A stretch of 64,000 nt of DNA from Trichomonas vaginalis G3 (lineage: Eukaryota; Parabasalia; Trichomonadida; Trichomonadidae). Each line of letters begins with the position of its first letter. Position 1 is the stretch's first letter. Position numbers and translations under genes: made by a program. Under the pieces are notes generated by a model. That model was not told the origin of the DNA. It was given only the letters and a program-made list of their open reading frames with translations, and did no database searches. This document shows positions 8,641 to 20,500 of the stretch, piece after piece. The stretch lies in contig NC_067206.1 in the NCBI RefSeq assembly GCF_026262505.1, positions 7,840,879 through 7,904,878 on the forward strand, written 5' to 3'.

Positions 8641-8825
8641 TAATAGATGAATAGTATATAAATTCTATTAAAATGGATTTGATCCAAAAAAATATAAAAC
8701 CAAAAATAATTGTTATAATTTAAATGAAGAAGTAATTTAAAACGATTTTATTTATGATCAAATTTTATATATTTTTTTGGATCAAATCCATTTTAATAGA
8801 ATTTATATACTATTCATATATTAGT
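8639..8825. repeat. Short inverted-repeat (MITE-like) element
   Basis: About 61 bp at 8639-8699 returns as its reverse complement at 8764-8825 with few differences, around a ~64-bp AT-rich loop. The arms include the paired core CTATTAAAATGGATTTGATC. It is non-coding. It may be a miniature inverted-repeat element at or near the edge of element 1; no clear target duplication is seen. Confidence 0.55.
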
Positions 8826-8900
8826 AAACACTACCGTATATTATTTTTTAAGCTATCTTATTTTTTGAAATTTTATTCAAATCTTTGGTCGCAAGAAGAA

Positions 8901-9192
8901 TTGCATGATAAATAAAAACATTTAATCAAAGTCAATTTTCTTTTTCATATTCAAATGGACTGAGTGTTAACATTTAACATTTTTGCTAATTGTCGTCAAA
9001 AATTAGGCGTAAAGCAAAAATTAATATTTCATATGGTTTTATGATAGATAAGCATTATATTCCCACTCATTATATTCGTAAATTTTGAGGTTTATCCTTC
9101 GCTTTTAAGATCATTGAATTTGATTTTTATATAAAATAGTTATATATTAGAAAATAATATGAGTTTATGTGATATTATTTTTCAGAAGATTT
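8901..9192 (+). repeat. Direct repeat, copy A (292 bp)
   Basis: It begins TTGCATGATAAATAAAAAC and ends at TTCAGAAGATTT. It is nearly identical to 26521-26822 in the same orientation, differing by a few substitutions, one extra T and a ~9-bp internal duplication. It has no ORF and no terminal inverted repeats. Confidence 0.85.
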
Positions 9193-9921
9193 CATTCTAT
9201 ATGCCTATGAAAAGTACTCTCAAAACTAACTTTTTCCTAATTATAATTAAATCTAGAATATTGTATTATGCTTAGTATTATTTCATTTTTCTCATTCAAT
9301 TTAGAATTTACAAATGTCAAAAAATTGAGAGCTGTCACTTTTGATGAATTTCTGTATATTACAGAACAAAATAATATCAACTTTATATACCAAATTAACA
9401 ATCGTTTGAGTTGATTGGTTTTGAAATTTTAACTTTTATGAAATATCTAATTTGGCTTGATATGGGACAATTTTCATATCCACTCATATTCAATTTTTTT
9501 TTGTTGGCCCGAAAATTTTGGCCAAAAATAAAATGGAAATAATCAATTTAGACAGTTAATATAATCATTCATATCTGATGTAAAACAATTATGTGTGACA
9601 TAAAACCGATGAGATTAAAAATTTTACGTACTATCCTCATGATATTTCTAGTGATTGTGCACTTATCAAAGTTACAACGTTAACCCTGAATATTTTTTGT
9701 CAATTGAATTATAATTTGAGAGGATTATTTTTATGTTTTTCAATACTTGAAATTCTCTGAGGATTTTATTATTACTGTATTAAAATACTATACATTTTTC
9801 CTGCATTTGTCTTTTTATTTCTCAATTCAACTATTCAAATGAGGGTAAAATTGAATCGCAATAAACTTCACAAAAGTAATTCTTAAATGAATTATTGGCA
9901 CTTTTTTACAACAGAATATCA
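9193..9921. other. AT-rich intergenic region upstream of the phosphatase gene
   Basis: Nothing coding is supported. A short open frame at 9887 stops after 18 codons. A weak initiator-like CACTTTT lies at about 9899, some 20 bp before the chosen phosphatase start; this is close to trichomonad Inr spacing but not a full match. Confidence 0.4.
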
Positions 9922-10920
9922 ATGGTTGATATTGACCTTGTAGAAGAAACTCTTTGTAATTTAGAGCATTCCCTACAACTTAAAACAAGTTCACTTCCAA
10001 ATCTTGAAGACATAGAATACTTATGTGAAGAATTTCAGACATTATTATCAAAGGAAGAAAACATTGTAGAAAACTTGGCTGGAAATTTCATCGTGGTTGG
10101 TGATCTCCATGGAAACTTTAACGATCTCATTTATATAATGAGAAAATACGGTCATCCAAGTCAAAGCCTTAAGTATCTATTTTTGGGAGATTACGTTGAC
10201 CGTGGATGCAACTCACTGGAAACAATTCTTTACTTGATTTCCCTTAAATTACTATATCCAAAGTTTGTTACATTAATCAGAGGAAATCATGAATTTATAG
10301 AAATTTGCAAAAACTATGGATTTTATGAAGAGTGCAACCAGAGACTCGGCGAAATCGAAGGAGATCTAGTGTTTGAGATGATTACTGGCACATTTCCGTA
10401 CCTCCCACTTGCTGCCATTCTCCCAAACAGAATCTTTGCTGTCCATGGTGGCATTTCATCCCATATTTATGCATTAGATGATATCCGTAACATCGATCGT
10501 TTTCAAATCGAAAAGAGCTCTGATAATATAATTGCGACAGACCTTGTTTGGGGAGATCCAAGAAATCTTGAGTCTGGCCAATTAACAAGCCCATCAGAGC
10601 GCGGTTTAGGCGAAAATTATTCTCTGATTAAGACAATTCAATTCTTGAAAGATAATCAATTGAATTCAATAATCAGAGCTCACGAACCATGTGCAGATGG
10701 ATATCATGCATCTCTTGTTGACCAGGATGGACGTACTGTTTGCCTCACAGTTTTCTCCGCTTCCAATTATTGCGAATTAAATAACATGGCAGCTGTTGCA
10801 ATCATTAAGAACGGCAATATCCAGATTGAGAAATTTGTTTCTTCTTCAGATGAAGAAAGTGAATCATTGCCAATCAGCCTTCCAATGGATCTATTTTCCA
10901 GATCAATTTTAGTAAGTTAA
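9922..10920 (+). CDS. PP1-like serine/threonine protein phosphatase (332 aa)
   Basis: Metal-dependent phosphatase of the PPP family, which removes phosphate from serine/threonine in cytosolic or nuclear proteins. All signature motifs are present: GDLHG at 60-64, GDYVDRG at 89-95, RGNHE at 120-124, VHGG at 174-177 and RAHE at 252-255. The catalytic core is complete and of normal length. The C-terminal extension is acidic (SSSDEESES), then hydrophobic. The start is the first in-frame ATG that gives a compact N-terminus. PP1/PP2A-type catalytic subunits are numerous in trichomonads; the exact subfamily needs a tree. Confidence 0.92.
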   Translation: MVDIDLVEETLCNLEHSLQLKTSSLPNLEDIEYLCEEFQTLLSKEENIVENLAGNFIVVGDLHGNFNDLIYIMRKYGHPSQSLKYLFLGDYVDRGCNSLETILYLISLKLLYPKFVTLIRGNHEFIEICKNYGFYEECNQRLGEIEGDLVFEMITGTFPYLPLAAILPNRIFAVHGGISSHIYALDDIRNIDRFQIEKSSDNIIATDLVWGDPRNLESGQLTSPSERGLGENYSLIKTIQFLKDNQLNSIIRAHEPCADGYHASLVDQDGRTVCLTVFSASNYCELNNMAAVAIIKNGNIQIEKFVSSSDEESESLPISLPMDLFSRSILVS

Positions 10921-11098
10921 TTTTTCTGTATTTCTCTCATATTTTTTGTTTGTTCTATAAACTTTATTTTCGGTATACATACACTTTTTAGGTTATCATT
11001 ATGTTATTCATGGAAATTCTGAAAATCTCAGTATTTTTTTTAAGAATTTAAGGAACAATTATAAGTTTTTATTTAAATACAACATGATAATAACGATT

Positions 11099-11500
11099 TT
11101 ATTTCCTAAAGATGAGTACAAGGATGGCTATTAATCCGGCCAAACAATTTGTTAAAAGTAACATGGAATGACGATACTTCATTTTGTTAAGGTCGCGAAA
11201 TAGATACCTGGGTTCAAACCATGAGTAAATATCTGCGACATAATAATAAAATGAAATTCCGGAGGCAAGTTCGAGGAGTAAAACTGGCCAAAGATAACTA
11301 ATATTAAACAATACCGAGATGATGACTGCAAAATATGCAATTAGGGTTGGCCTTTCTGTAGTTGATAAATTTTTGCTTGCATCTAATGGATTTAAGTATT
11401 TCGTTTCAAAATCTGTTATCATTTTGACCACTCTGATCTGTAAGTATATGATAAAAGCAATTAGAATAAGGCTGACATAGTATAATATTAATGCTAACAT
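11099..11500 (-). CDS. Cornichon/Erv14-family ER cargo receptor (133 aa)
   Basis: A small membrane protein with three or four hydrophobic segments (about residues 2-22, 55-75, 75-88 and 112-130). After the first segment comes the family pattern D-x6-YLNPLD (FETKYLNPLDASKNL), followed by an E at ERP. A cytosolic loop (YLFRDLNKMKYRH) resembles the cornichon IFRxLxxxK region. Cornichon proteins pick cargo for COPII vesicles leaving the ER. The length matches Erv14 (138 aa). The start at 11500 is the only in-frame ATG before an upstream stop. It is divergent from the dynein gene, with 80 bp between starts. Confidence 0.75.
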   Translation of the reverse strand: MLALILYYVSLILIAFIIYLQIRVVKMITDFETKYLNPLDASKNLSTTERPTLIAYFAVIISVLFNISYLWPVLLLELASGISFYYYVADIYSWFEPRYLFRDLNKMKYRHSMLLLTNCLAGLIAILVLIFRK

Positions 11501-11580
11501 TGACAAAAATAATACTATTTTGACACGTAAATATTCCTTATTTTTGACAATTGTCAAAAATATAATAAAATTTTAGTTGA
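11501..11580. promoter_or_regulatory. Shared divergent promoter with a 20-bp palindrome
   Basis: Only 80 bp separate the cornichon and dynein start codons, so both promoters must lie here or overlap the genes. Positions 11541-11560 form a perfect palindrome around GACAATTGTC. No canonical trichomonad Inr is seen. Confidence 0.45.
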
Positions 11581-14500
11581 ATGTCTTTGCTTTTACCGCA
11601 GGAGCTAATTGAGCACTTAGCTCCAACGGTATGTCAGCTCTTTAAGATTGATAAAAATCAAGTTATTACTGAGCTGAAGGATTTTTCTCCAATATTGGAA
11701 AAATTCATTACTGATCCGGCAAAACAATACATTCTTATTCAACAAACGGATCACCTTGTAGTTGTACACGCTTTAGAGAATACAGGTGGACCAGTTTTGT
11801 TTTGTAATAAAAGCTCTGAGAAGCTATATAAATCAAATTATCTTGCAACGCTCACAGTTTTACCAATTTCATCAGAAGCATTACTTTCTGTAATGCACAG
11901 CATTGTAGGAAGGTTGTTTTTACCCTTACTTCAAAACTCTACAAATGATGAAGATTCACTTCAAGTAGATTTATATAACAATTTATCAGTGAGCAACATC
12001 TCAATGAACAGATGCCGAAGCAATACGAAGTTTCCTGAACCGGTTCTCGACATAGAAGAGAAATATTTTCAAATCGGAGATTCAAATCAATTAACACCTG
12101 AACAAGAATCATTAATACTTACATCAATCGAAAACTGGGAACTAAACGTCGATTCAATTCTACGTGATAGCCAAAATCAGACTTTTGATAACATTCAAGA
12201 AGAATTAAGCTTCTGGCCATTGATTTCATCGAGAATTGAACAAATAATTCAACAATCAGAAAAGCTATCTAACTCAACTCTACCAGATTTTATCAAAAAT
12301 CACAGAAAGAAATTTCCATCAAATTTAATCAAAATTAAAACAGAAGCAAATGGACTTTACGAAATTATCTATCCATTTTCAGTCTGTCTAAGCGAATTTG
12401 AGTACAATATTTTTGATAATATCACTGATTTGGATCAATTAAACGAAGTCATTGTCAGATCAACAGAATTCCTTTCTGATAGAATACTTGGTGAAAGTTT
12501 ATTTGATTTCAGATCTTTACAGCTCTTTTCATTGCTTAACAAAGAAATTATGAAAAATTTATTGAAAGTCATATCAAAATCAGATCTTCTCAGAAAGAAT
12601 ATCGATGATTTCCAGCTTATAGCAATGAATACTCATGAAATAATTAAGATTTGGAACGAACAAAACAAAATTATTATTGATAAGTTGAATTCTTCCAAAT
12701 ACATGCACGAATTGAAGGAAGAAAACATGGATTTAGAGAACAAAGGTAAAAGTATCACAAGATTCATGAAACAATTAAAAGATTCAAAAGAACATTATCA
12801 TAATTTCCTTGATACATTAAATAAACATCCAGAAGTCGCAACAAATGATATGAAATTAAAGTTACAATCAGCTTTCGAGAAATTAAGTGACAACATTACG
12901 TTTGAATTGACAAAAGAAGGAATTCATAAGAGAAATGTTGTTATTTATGAATATAATCAAGCTGTTGAGTCAGTAGAATCCCAAGTTGCTCAAGTAATCT
13001 CAACAATGATCTCAAATATTAAAGATTTATTCGAGATGCAAGAAATTTTTGTCCAATACAAAGAACTCATCCGCCAACCCACAATCCAATCGTATCTACG
13101 TAAGAACCAATTCGATTTCGTATCACTTATTGAAGGACAAATCGATATTCTTAAAAAAGATCTCATTAATATCTCAAAGCAGAACATTTATACTTATCTA
13201 TACCAAAAAGGAACAACCACAGATGGCGCCCGTCTCATTATTATTAAGAGAATCGAAGCCAGGCTTAACAGATTTAAACAAATGCTCGTTGACGTGGTCG
13301 GAGACAACTGGGAGAACGCCAATATATGCCAGACCTTATCAATAAATGTCCACAAGATCGAAAGTGACATTGCAAAAGAGAATGATTCATCTAAATTTAT
13401 TACAATGTTCCATAACAAGCCAGAAACCCTTAACCAGTCATTATTTACTATAGAGAAGCGTAATGGAAAGCCTTCTTTATCATGTAAATACTCCCAAACC
13501 ATTGCAAATACCTTAAACACATATAGAACTGCAAAACAACTCGGTTTATCATTCGACCAAGCAGCCGCTGAGAATATAGAAGTGATGCTAAAGAACTATA
13601 ATAAGTACATCCAACTCAATGAAGCAATTATTATGTGGAATTCCATTATAGAAGTGATTGATCAAGATACAATTGCTTTTTCTGCTGACTATCTATCCGA
13701 AATATATAATTATCTTGAGTCAGGATGGAAGAAACAATGGAATGCTCCTGATTTGGATGATTTTATTAAAGGATTTGCCCAATCAGTTGTTGTTTTCAAG
13801 ACAAACTTGGCCAAATATAGAAGAATCAACGAATCAATTGATTCTTTCATCAAGAAAATCAGCCAATCCGAAGATTCTCAGCAAATTAAGGAATATCTCG
13901 GTGAAATTTTGGCTTTGGTCGATCAATTGTTTACATCAACTAAGTTCCAAAACAGAGATTTGTACTGCGAAAACATCAGAAAACAGATTTCTGAGTTGCT
14001 CAAAGTCAAAATCGAAAAAACTTTCACAATTTGGGATGAAAAATTGGCCAACAACCAAATGTTACCAAATGTTGAGTCCATTGTCATCAAGTTATCATTG
14101 TCTTCTTCTAATCAAATTACTTTTTCACCACATTATGACCAAATTCATCCAATTTTGAACAGAATGTTCACAGAGACAATGAATAATTTCATTCCACAGA
14201 TCGATTTCCTTACATTTGATGACATTGTTCAGACAAAACCAGTTGATATAATTTATAATCACCTGGAAAAGTTGTCTTCTACTGTAAGTAAAGCAGTAAA
14301 TCAATGGAGAAACTTCCAATTCTTCTTCTCCAATGAACCAGGAATGATCAATTATGAGAATTCCATTCAAAATTGGACAACTTTCTTAAGTAATTTAGTT
14401 TCTGTTTATCAGAACGTCAAAAAGATGAATCCAAAGGAGAATTTTGGCGTCGTCGCTATCGATTCAACTAAGTTACAGCCACTAATTGTTGAAAGATTGG

Positions 14501-17500
14501 CGGAATGGCACAAAGAAATCGCCAAGAACTTAAGAAAACACGCCAGAGAGATCATCAAAGACATCTCAATGGAAATCAAAGGCTCTAAAGACGTAATTGA
14601 GAACTCAAAGACGTCAAATGCAAAAGAAATTGCACAGTTCTTAAGAAAATTCAAGGATGCAGGCAAAAATTTGGCTGAATACCAGGCATTGATCCCATAT
14701 TTGGATGAAACAACCAAATACTGCAGAATTGAAGAATATCAACCCTTCAAAACCAATTTCCTCGATTTCATTGCTCTTTATAATAAGAGAAAAGATGAAA
14801 TCGATACAAATAGACAGTCAATTTGTGCTACTGTCGATTCAGAAACTGATACAATGAAAAATAATGTCAAAGTATTGCAGATGCAATGGGAAAAAGTCAG
14901 ACCAATCAAAGGTTCTATTGTTCCTGAGAAGGCTCTTAAGGGATTGAGTACATTTGAAACAGCGTTTTCAAAATTAAAATCTCAATGGGAGGAACTTTCA
15001 GCTGCAAGAGAATCTATTGGCCTCCAAGTTGTTGTTCCTGCAGAATTAGATGGAATGATCGGCGACCTCAAAGAAATTAAGAACGTTTGGAATAATTTGG
15101 CAACAATTTATGGAAAGTTGCAAAGTTTATTCGCTGTTTCTTTCTCAACATTCGTTCCGCAAGAATTCAAGTCAAAGATCATCGGTTTGAACGAGAAAAT
15201 GCAAGCCATGGAACAAAATGTTAAAAATTACGAGCCATGGGAGTACTACCAGGACAATTTGAAGAAGATTTTGAAGATTTATCCAATATTAGAAGGCCTC
15301 AAATCTCCAGCCATCATTACAAGACACTGGAGCTTAATTGGTCAGAAATTTAATAAAACAATTGACATTGAAAAGATCACACTTCAAGAGATCTACGACT
15401 TTGATCTCGAAAAGAACCAGGAATTCATTGCAGAAATCACGAGAAATGCTCAAGGCGAATTTTCATTGCATCAATACCTCGAAAAACTCAATACTTCATG
15501 GAACACTTTGGAGTTCGAGTTCAGCAATTACAACGAGAACATCCAAATCATCAAATCATGGGATGTTATTATGTCGACCATTTCAGATCACTTGAATTTC
15601 CTTGGAACCATGCAAACCTCACCATTCTTCAACGTATTTAGAGAACAAGCTACATCATGGACCACTAAATTGAACCAATTACAAGTTTCATTAGATGATT
15701 GGCTCGACGTTCAACGGAGATTCATTTATTTGGAAGGTGTTTTCAATTCCAGTGATATCAGACAGATATTGGCCAAAGCGACCACTTCTTTCAAGAGGAA
15801 TGAAAAAGAATTCATAAAACTGACAAAACAAGCACAGCAACTCAAAATTGTCATTCAAATTTTAACGATTCCAAACATCGATGTAACTCTTCAAACGCTA
15901 AATGACAATTTCCTACAGTTGCAGAAAGAGTTAAGTGATTACTTGGAGAAGCAAAGATCATATTTCCCGAGATTCTTCTTCATAGGCGATGAAGATCTTT
16001 TGGAAATCATTGGCAAATCATCACAAATCAACGAAATCCAGAAACATTTCTCAAAAATGTTCGAAGGATTACACCAAGTTAAAACAGAGAACAAACAAAT
16101 TACACAGATCTCTTGCAATGAAGGAGAAACTGTGGACTTGTTAACACCTGTTTCTATTGAAAACGCTGTTTACAAGATGTTGTTGGATTTGGAAAATGAA
16201 ATGAAAATTTCTTTGTCTTCTCAATTATTCAATAGTTTACAAATCTTCAAAGACATATGGAAGAACAACATGAATATTGAGAATTTAAAGAGTTTCATTG
16301 AATCCAATCCAGCACAAATTGTTTTGCTGTGCTTCTGCATTGTAACAACAATGATAACAGAAGAAAAAATACAACAAAATGAAAACAAATCGATAGCAGA
16401 AGAAATAATTAAATTTATTTCACTGTTAAGTCAATTAGTTTTCACTGATCTTTCTAATATCGCAAGACATACTGTTCAGCAAATAATTACTGAAGCAGTT
16501 CATCAAAGAAATCTGTCACGTAAACTGTCAGAAGTGAAGTCAACTGATGATTTCAATTGGACGAGGTATTTGAGGTTTTACGCGACAAATAATTCTCAAG
16601 TTGAAGCCAAGATCGGTGATGCATCATTCCTTTATGGTTTCGAGTATTTAGGAATGTGTCCTTTCTTAGTCAGAACTCCTTTGACAGATAAAGTTTATTT
16701 GACATTAGCTCAAGCTTTACATGCCAAATTAGGAGGATCTCCATTTGGTCCTGCAGGTACAGGAAAGACAGAAACAGTCAAAAATATGGGACATCACCTC
16801 GGAAGACATGTTTTAGTCTTCAATTGCGATGAAACATTCGATTTCAAAGCGATGGGAAGAATTTTTGTCGGTTTGTGTCAGTGCGGATCATGGGGATGTT
16901 TCGATGAATTCAACAGATTGGATGAACAGATGCTTTCCGCTGTCAGCCAACAGATACAGACAATACAAGTTGGTTTGAAATCAGGTTTGTCAACGATCGA
17001 AATCCTCGGAAAACAAACAACAATCAAGGAAAACATCGGAATTTTCATCACAATGAATCCAGGATACGCAGGACGTGTTGAACTCCCTGACAACCTCAAG
17101 CAATTGTTCAGAACAATGGCAATGAACAAACCAGATACAGAACTCATCACAGAAGTTCTTCTTTTCTCACAAGGATTTTCAAGTGCTGAAGTTTTGGCAC
17201 CGAAATTTGTCACATTATTCCAAATGGCGAAAGAAGCACTTACTAACCAGACACACTATGATTTCGGACTCAGAGCGATGAAGTATGTTTTGGCGAATGC
17301 TGGACAATTAATAAGAATTAACAATACAAACAATTTGTCACAAGAAATCGAATCTAAATTGTTAATTTCTTCAATTGTCAACACATTGTATCCGAAATTA
17401 TTGACACAAGATTTAATCAAACTCAAACAATTGATCAATGACGTGTTCCCAGGTGTTACTCCTGAAGACATCAACCAAGAATTACTCATCAATTCTCTCA

Positions 17501-20500
17501 AAGAAGAATCCGAAAAAATGGGATGGATTTGCTCCGATGTTTGGCTCAATAAAATCATCCAGTTGTACTACATACAACAGATCAACCACGGCTTCATGTT
17601 AGTTGGCCCTTCAGGAACAGGAAAAACAAGTGCAAGAACGGTTTTATTGAAAGTTTTGTCACTTTTGGAGAACAAAGAGAGTGAATGTTACGTAATCAAT
17701 CCAAAATCAGTTTCCAAAGAGACATTGTTCGGTACATTAGACAGCGTAACAAGAGAATGGACTGATGGTGTCTTCACGAGAATATTGAGAACAATTGTTA
17801 ATGACCAAAGAGGTGAAATGTCAAAGCGTCATTGGATTGTTTTCGATGGTGATGTTGATCCTGAATGGGTAGAAAACTTGAACTCAGTTCTTGATGATAA
17901 CAAATTGTTGACACTTCCAAATGGTGAAAGAATTTCTTTGCCGCCAAATGTAAGAGTTGTTTTCGAAGTCGCAAATTTGAATTTCGCAACTCCTGCAACT
18001 GTTTCTCGTTGTGGAATTGTTTTCTTCTCACAAAACACATTGACAAACAACAAAATTATTCACTATTACATATCACAGCTCCAGAAAGATGTCATCATCA
18101 AACAAGACCACATTTTGCACTCAGAATTCATGGATATTGCAATTCCTGACATGTTGAATTTACAAAATGAGTTTACAAATATCGTCAAACCGCTAATTTC
18201 ACAAACAATTTCTGTTTGCGAACAATTCTATCAGAAATACCAAACAAAGAGTGTCATGGAGATTCCATTGAGTTCTTTGATTTCTACCTTCTTTTCACTG
18301 ATCAAAAGTGCTTTTGTTTTATGTTTCCGACAATCAAATAATGATGTTTTGTTACAACAAAGTGTTATTTATTCTGCGTTTTGGGCTTTCGCTCTTCCAT
18401 TTACTAATGAAATCAGAAAGGATTTGGATAATTTGCTGCATAACCAATTCAGTGGATATTGTCCTCGTGGTTCTTTGCTTACAAATTATTTGTCTTTCGA
18501 AACACGTGATTTTGTTTCTGTTGAATCCCAAAATTTGCCAAAGATTTTGGAAGATTTCGTTCCAACATCGCAAAACGAAGTCGAGAAACAAGTCATCAAC
18601 CTTTCATTCATTGGTGGAAGACCTTTGGTATTAACAGGTCACAGCGGAATCGGTAAGCGATCTATCTATAAATCAGCCCTCCAAAATTACGCCGATATCG
18701 AAACGATAAATGTAAACCTTTCAAATGTTTCATCAATTGATTTCTTGTTGAGAACATTTGAACAATTTTGTGTTTACATCAAGACATCGTCATCGATTAA
18801 AATGAAGCCTAAGAAATCGAACACATTCTTAGTTTTCATTTGCAATGACATGAATTTACCAAATCTCGACAAATACGGAACACAAAGAGTTGTTGAGTTT
18901 CTCAGACAAATTTTGGAGTCAAACGGTTTCTGGCATCCGATAAAACGCGAATGGATTCAATTAGAACTCATCAGTTTAGTCGGTGTTTGCTGTTTACCAA
19001 CTGAATATGGCCGTGTCAAGTTATCAGAGAGATTCTTAAGACATGCAGCTGTTTTCTATATCAATCATCCTTCGAAAGAAGAGACACAAACAATTATCTC
19101 TAATTTGATTGATTCCAAAGAAGTTCCTGAAAAAGAATCGACATCAAAAACAATTTGTGAGTTTTATTTCGATTACAAAGATCATTTCAGGGCTTCAGAA
19201 ATCATCCATTACAATGTAAACATGAGAGATATCATTTCATGGTTGAATTCTTACATTTACGCGTTCAACAACAACGCAATGATTGATCCTTCTCATGTTT
19301 TGTATTATGAAGGTTTGAGAATCTTTTCTGACAGATTGGAAAAAAGTGACGAAAAAGAAACTGTCAAACAACTACTCCAATCAACAATCATCAAAAACTT
19401 TTCTAGTACAAACAACGATCTATTCGATAAGGACGTTGTTTATACAAGATTAATGGATGGACATTACAAACCATTTTCTAAAGAAGAAATTTTAGAAAAA
19501 TTGGTAAAGAAAATGAAAGAATTTTGCGACGAAAATTCATCAAACGAGATGATATACTTCGGAGAAGCAATTGATGAGTTCGTACGCATTGAAAGGAGAT
19601 TACTAGAACCAGGAGGACATCAACTTTTGGTTGGTTTAAGTGGAACAGGAAAAATTTCAATGACAAACTTTGTTTCTTGGTGTTTCGAGTTACCTGTTTT
19701 CAGGTTAAGAATACACAGAGAATACACAATTAATGACTTAGATCAAGACTTGAGAAGAGTACTCAAGAAATGCCTTGAAACAAGTGTTTGTTTAATTGTC
19801 AAAGATACTGATTTGATTTTGCCAATTTTCACTGAAAGATTGAACGTTTTGCTGACGGAAAGTTCAATTCCTGGCTTGTACCAAGGTGATGAACTTCAAT
19901 CTTTAATTGCCAGTGTTAAAGATGTCGCAAGAATCAATGGACAAATGGTTGAAAATGATGACGATGTTTACAATTATTTCGTTGACAAAGTTCGAAATAA
20001 TTTACATATCATTTTCACATCGAATTCAAGTAAAATCGATATGAACTTGAAATCCATACAGTTCCCATCATTGTTCGCTACTTGCAACATCAATTGGATC
20101 GGTGCTTGGTCGAATGATTCCCTTAAATACTTCGCCAACAAAATTATCAAACAAAATGAACTGAAAACTGATGAAAACATCATTGAAACATTAATTAAAA
20201 TACATCAGGATTCAGTTGATATTTCCAGTAGTTTGCAGAACACTAATTATGTTTCTCCAAGATATTTCTTTGAGTTTATTGAACAATATTGTAAAATCTA
20301 CAAAGAAAAATCTAAAAATATCCAAACAGATAAAGAACATTTAAGCAAAGGTTTGCAGAAACTCAAAGAAACACAAAGCGAAGTAAAGAGAATGGGCGTT
20401 GAACTAGAAAAGAAGAAAGTCATTCTCAAGGAATCAGAAGTCAAAGCTGAACAAAAATTGGAAGAAATCATCAAAGACAAAGAAACAACAAAACAAAAAC

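Noticed and set aside
17798-18053. Minus-strand frames within the dynein gene
   Set aside because: Shadows of the long dynein coding frame without start context or recognisable domains.
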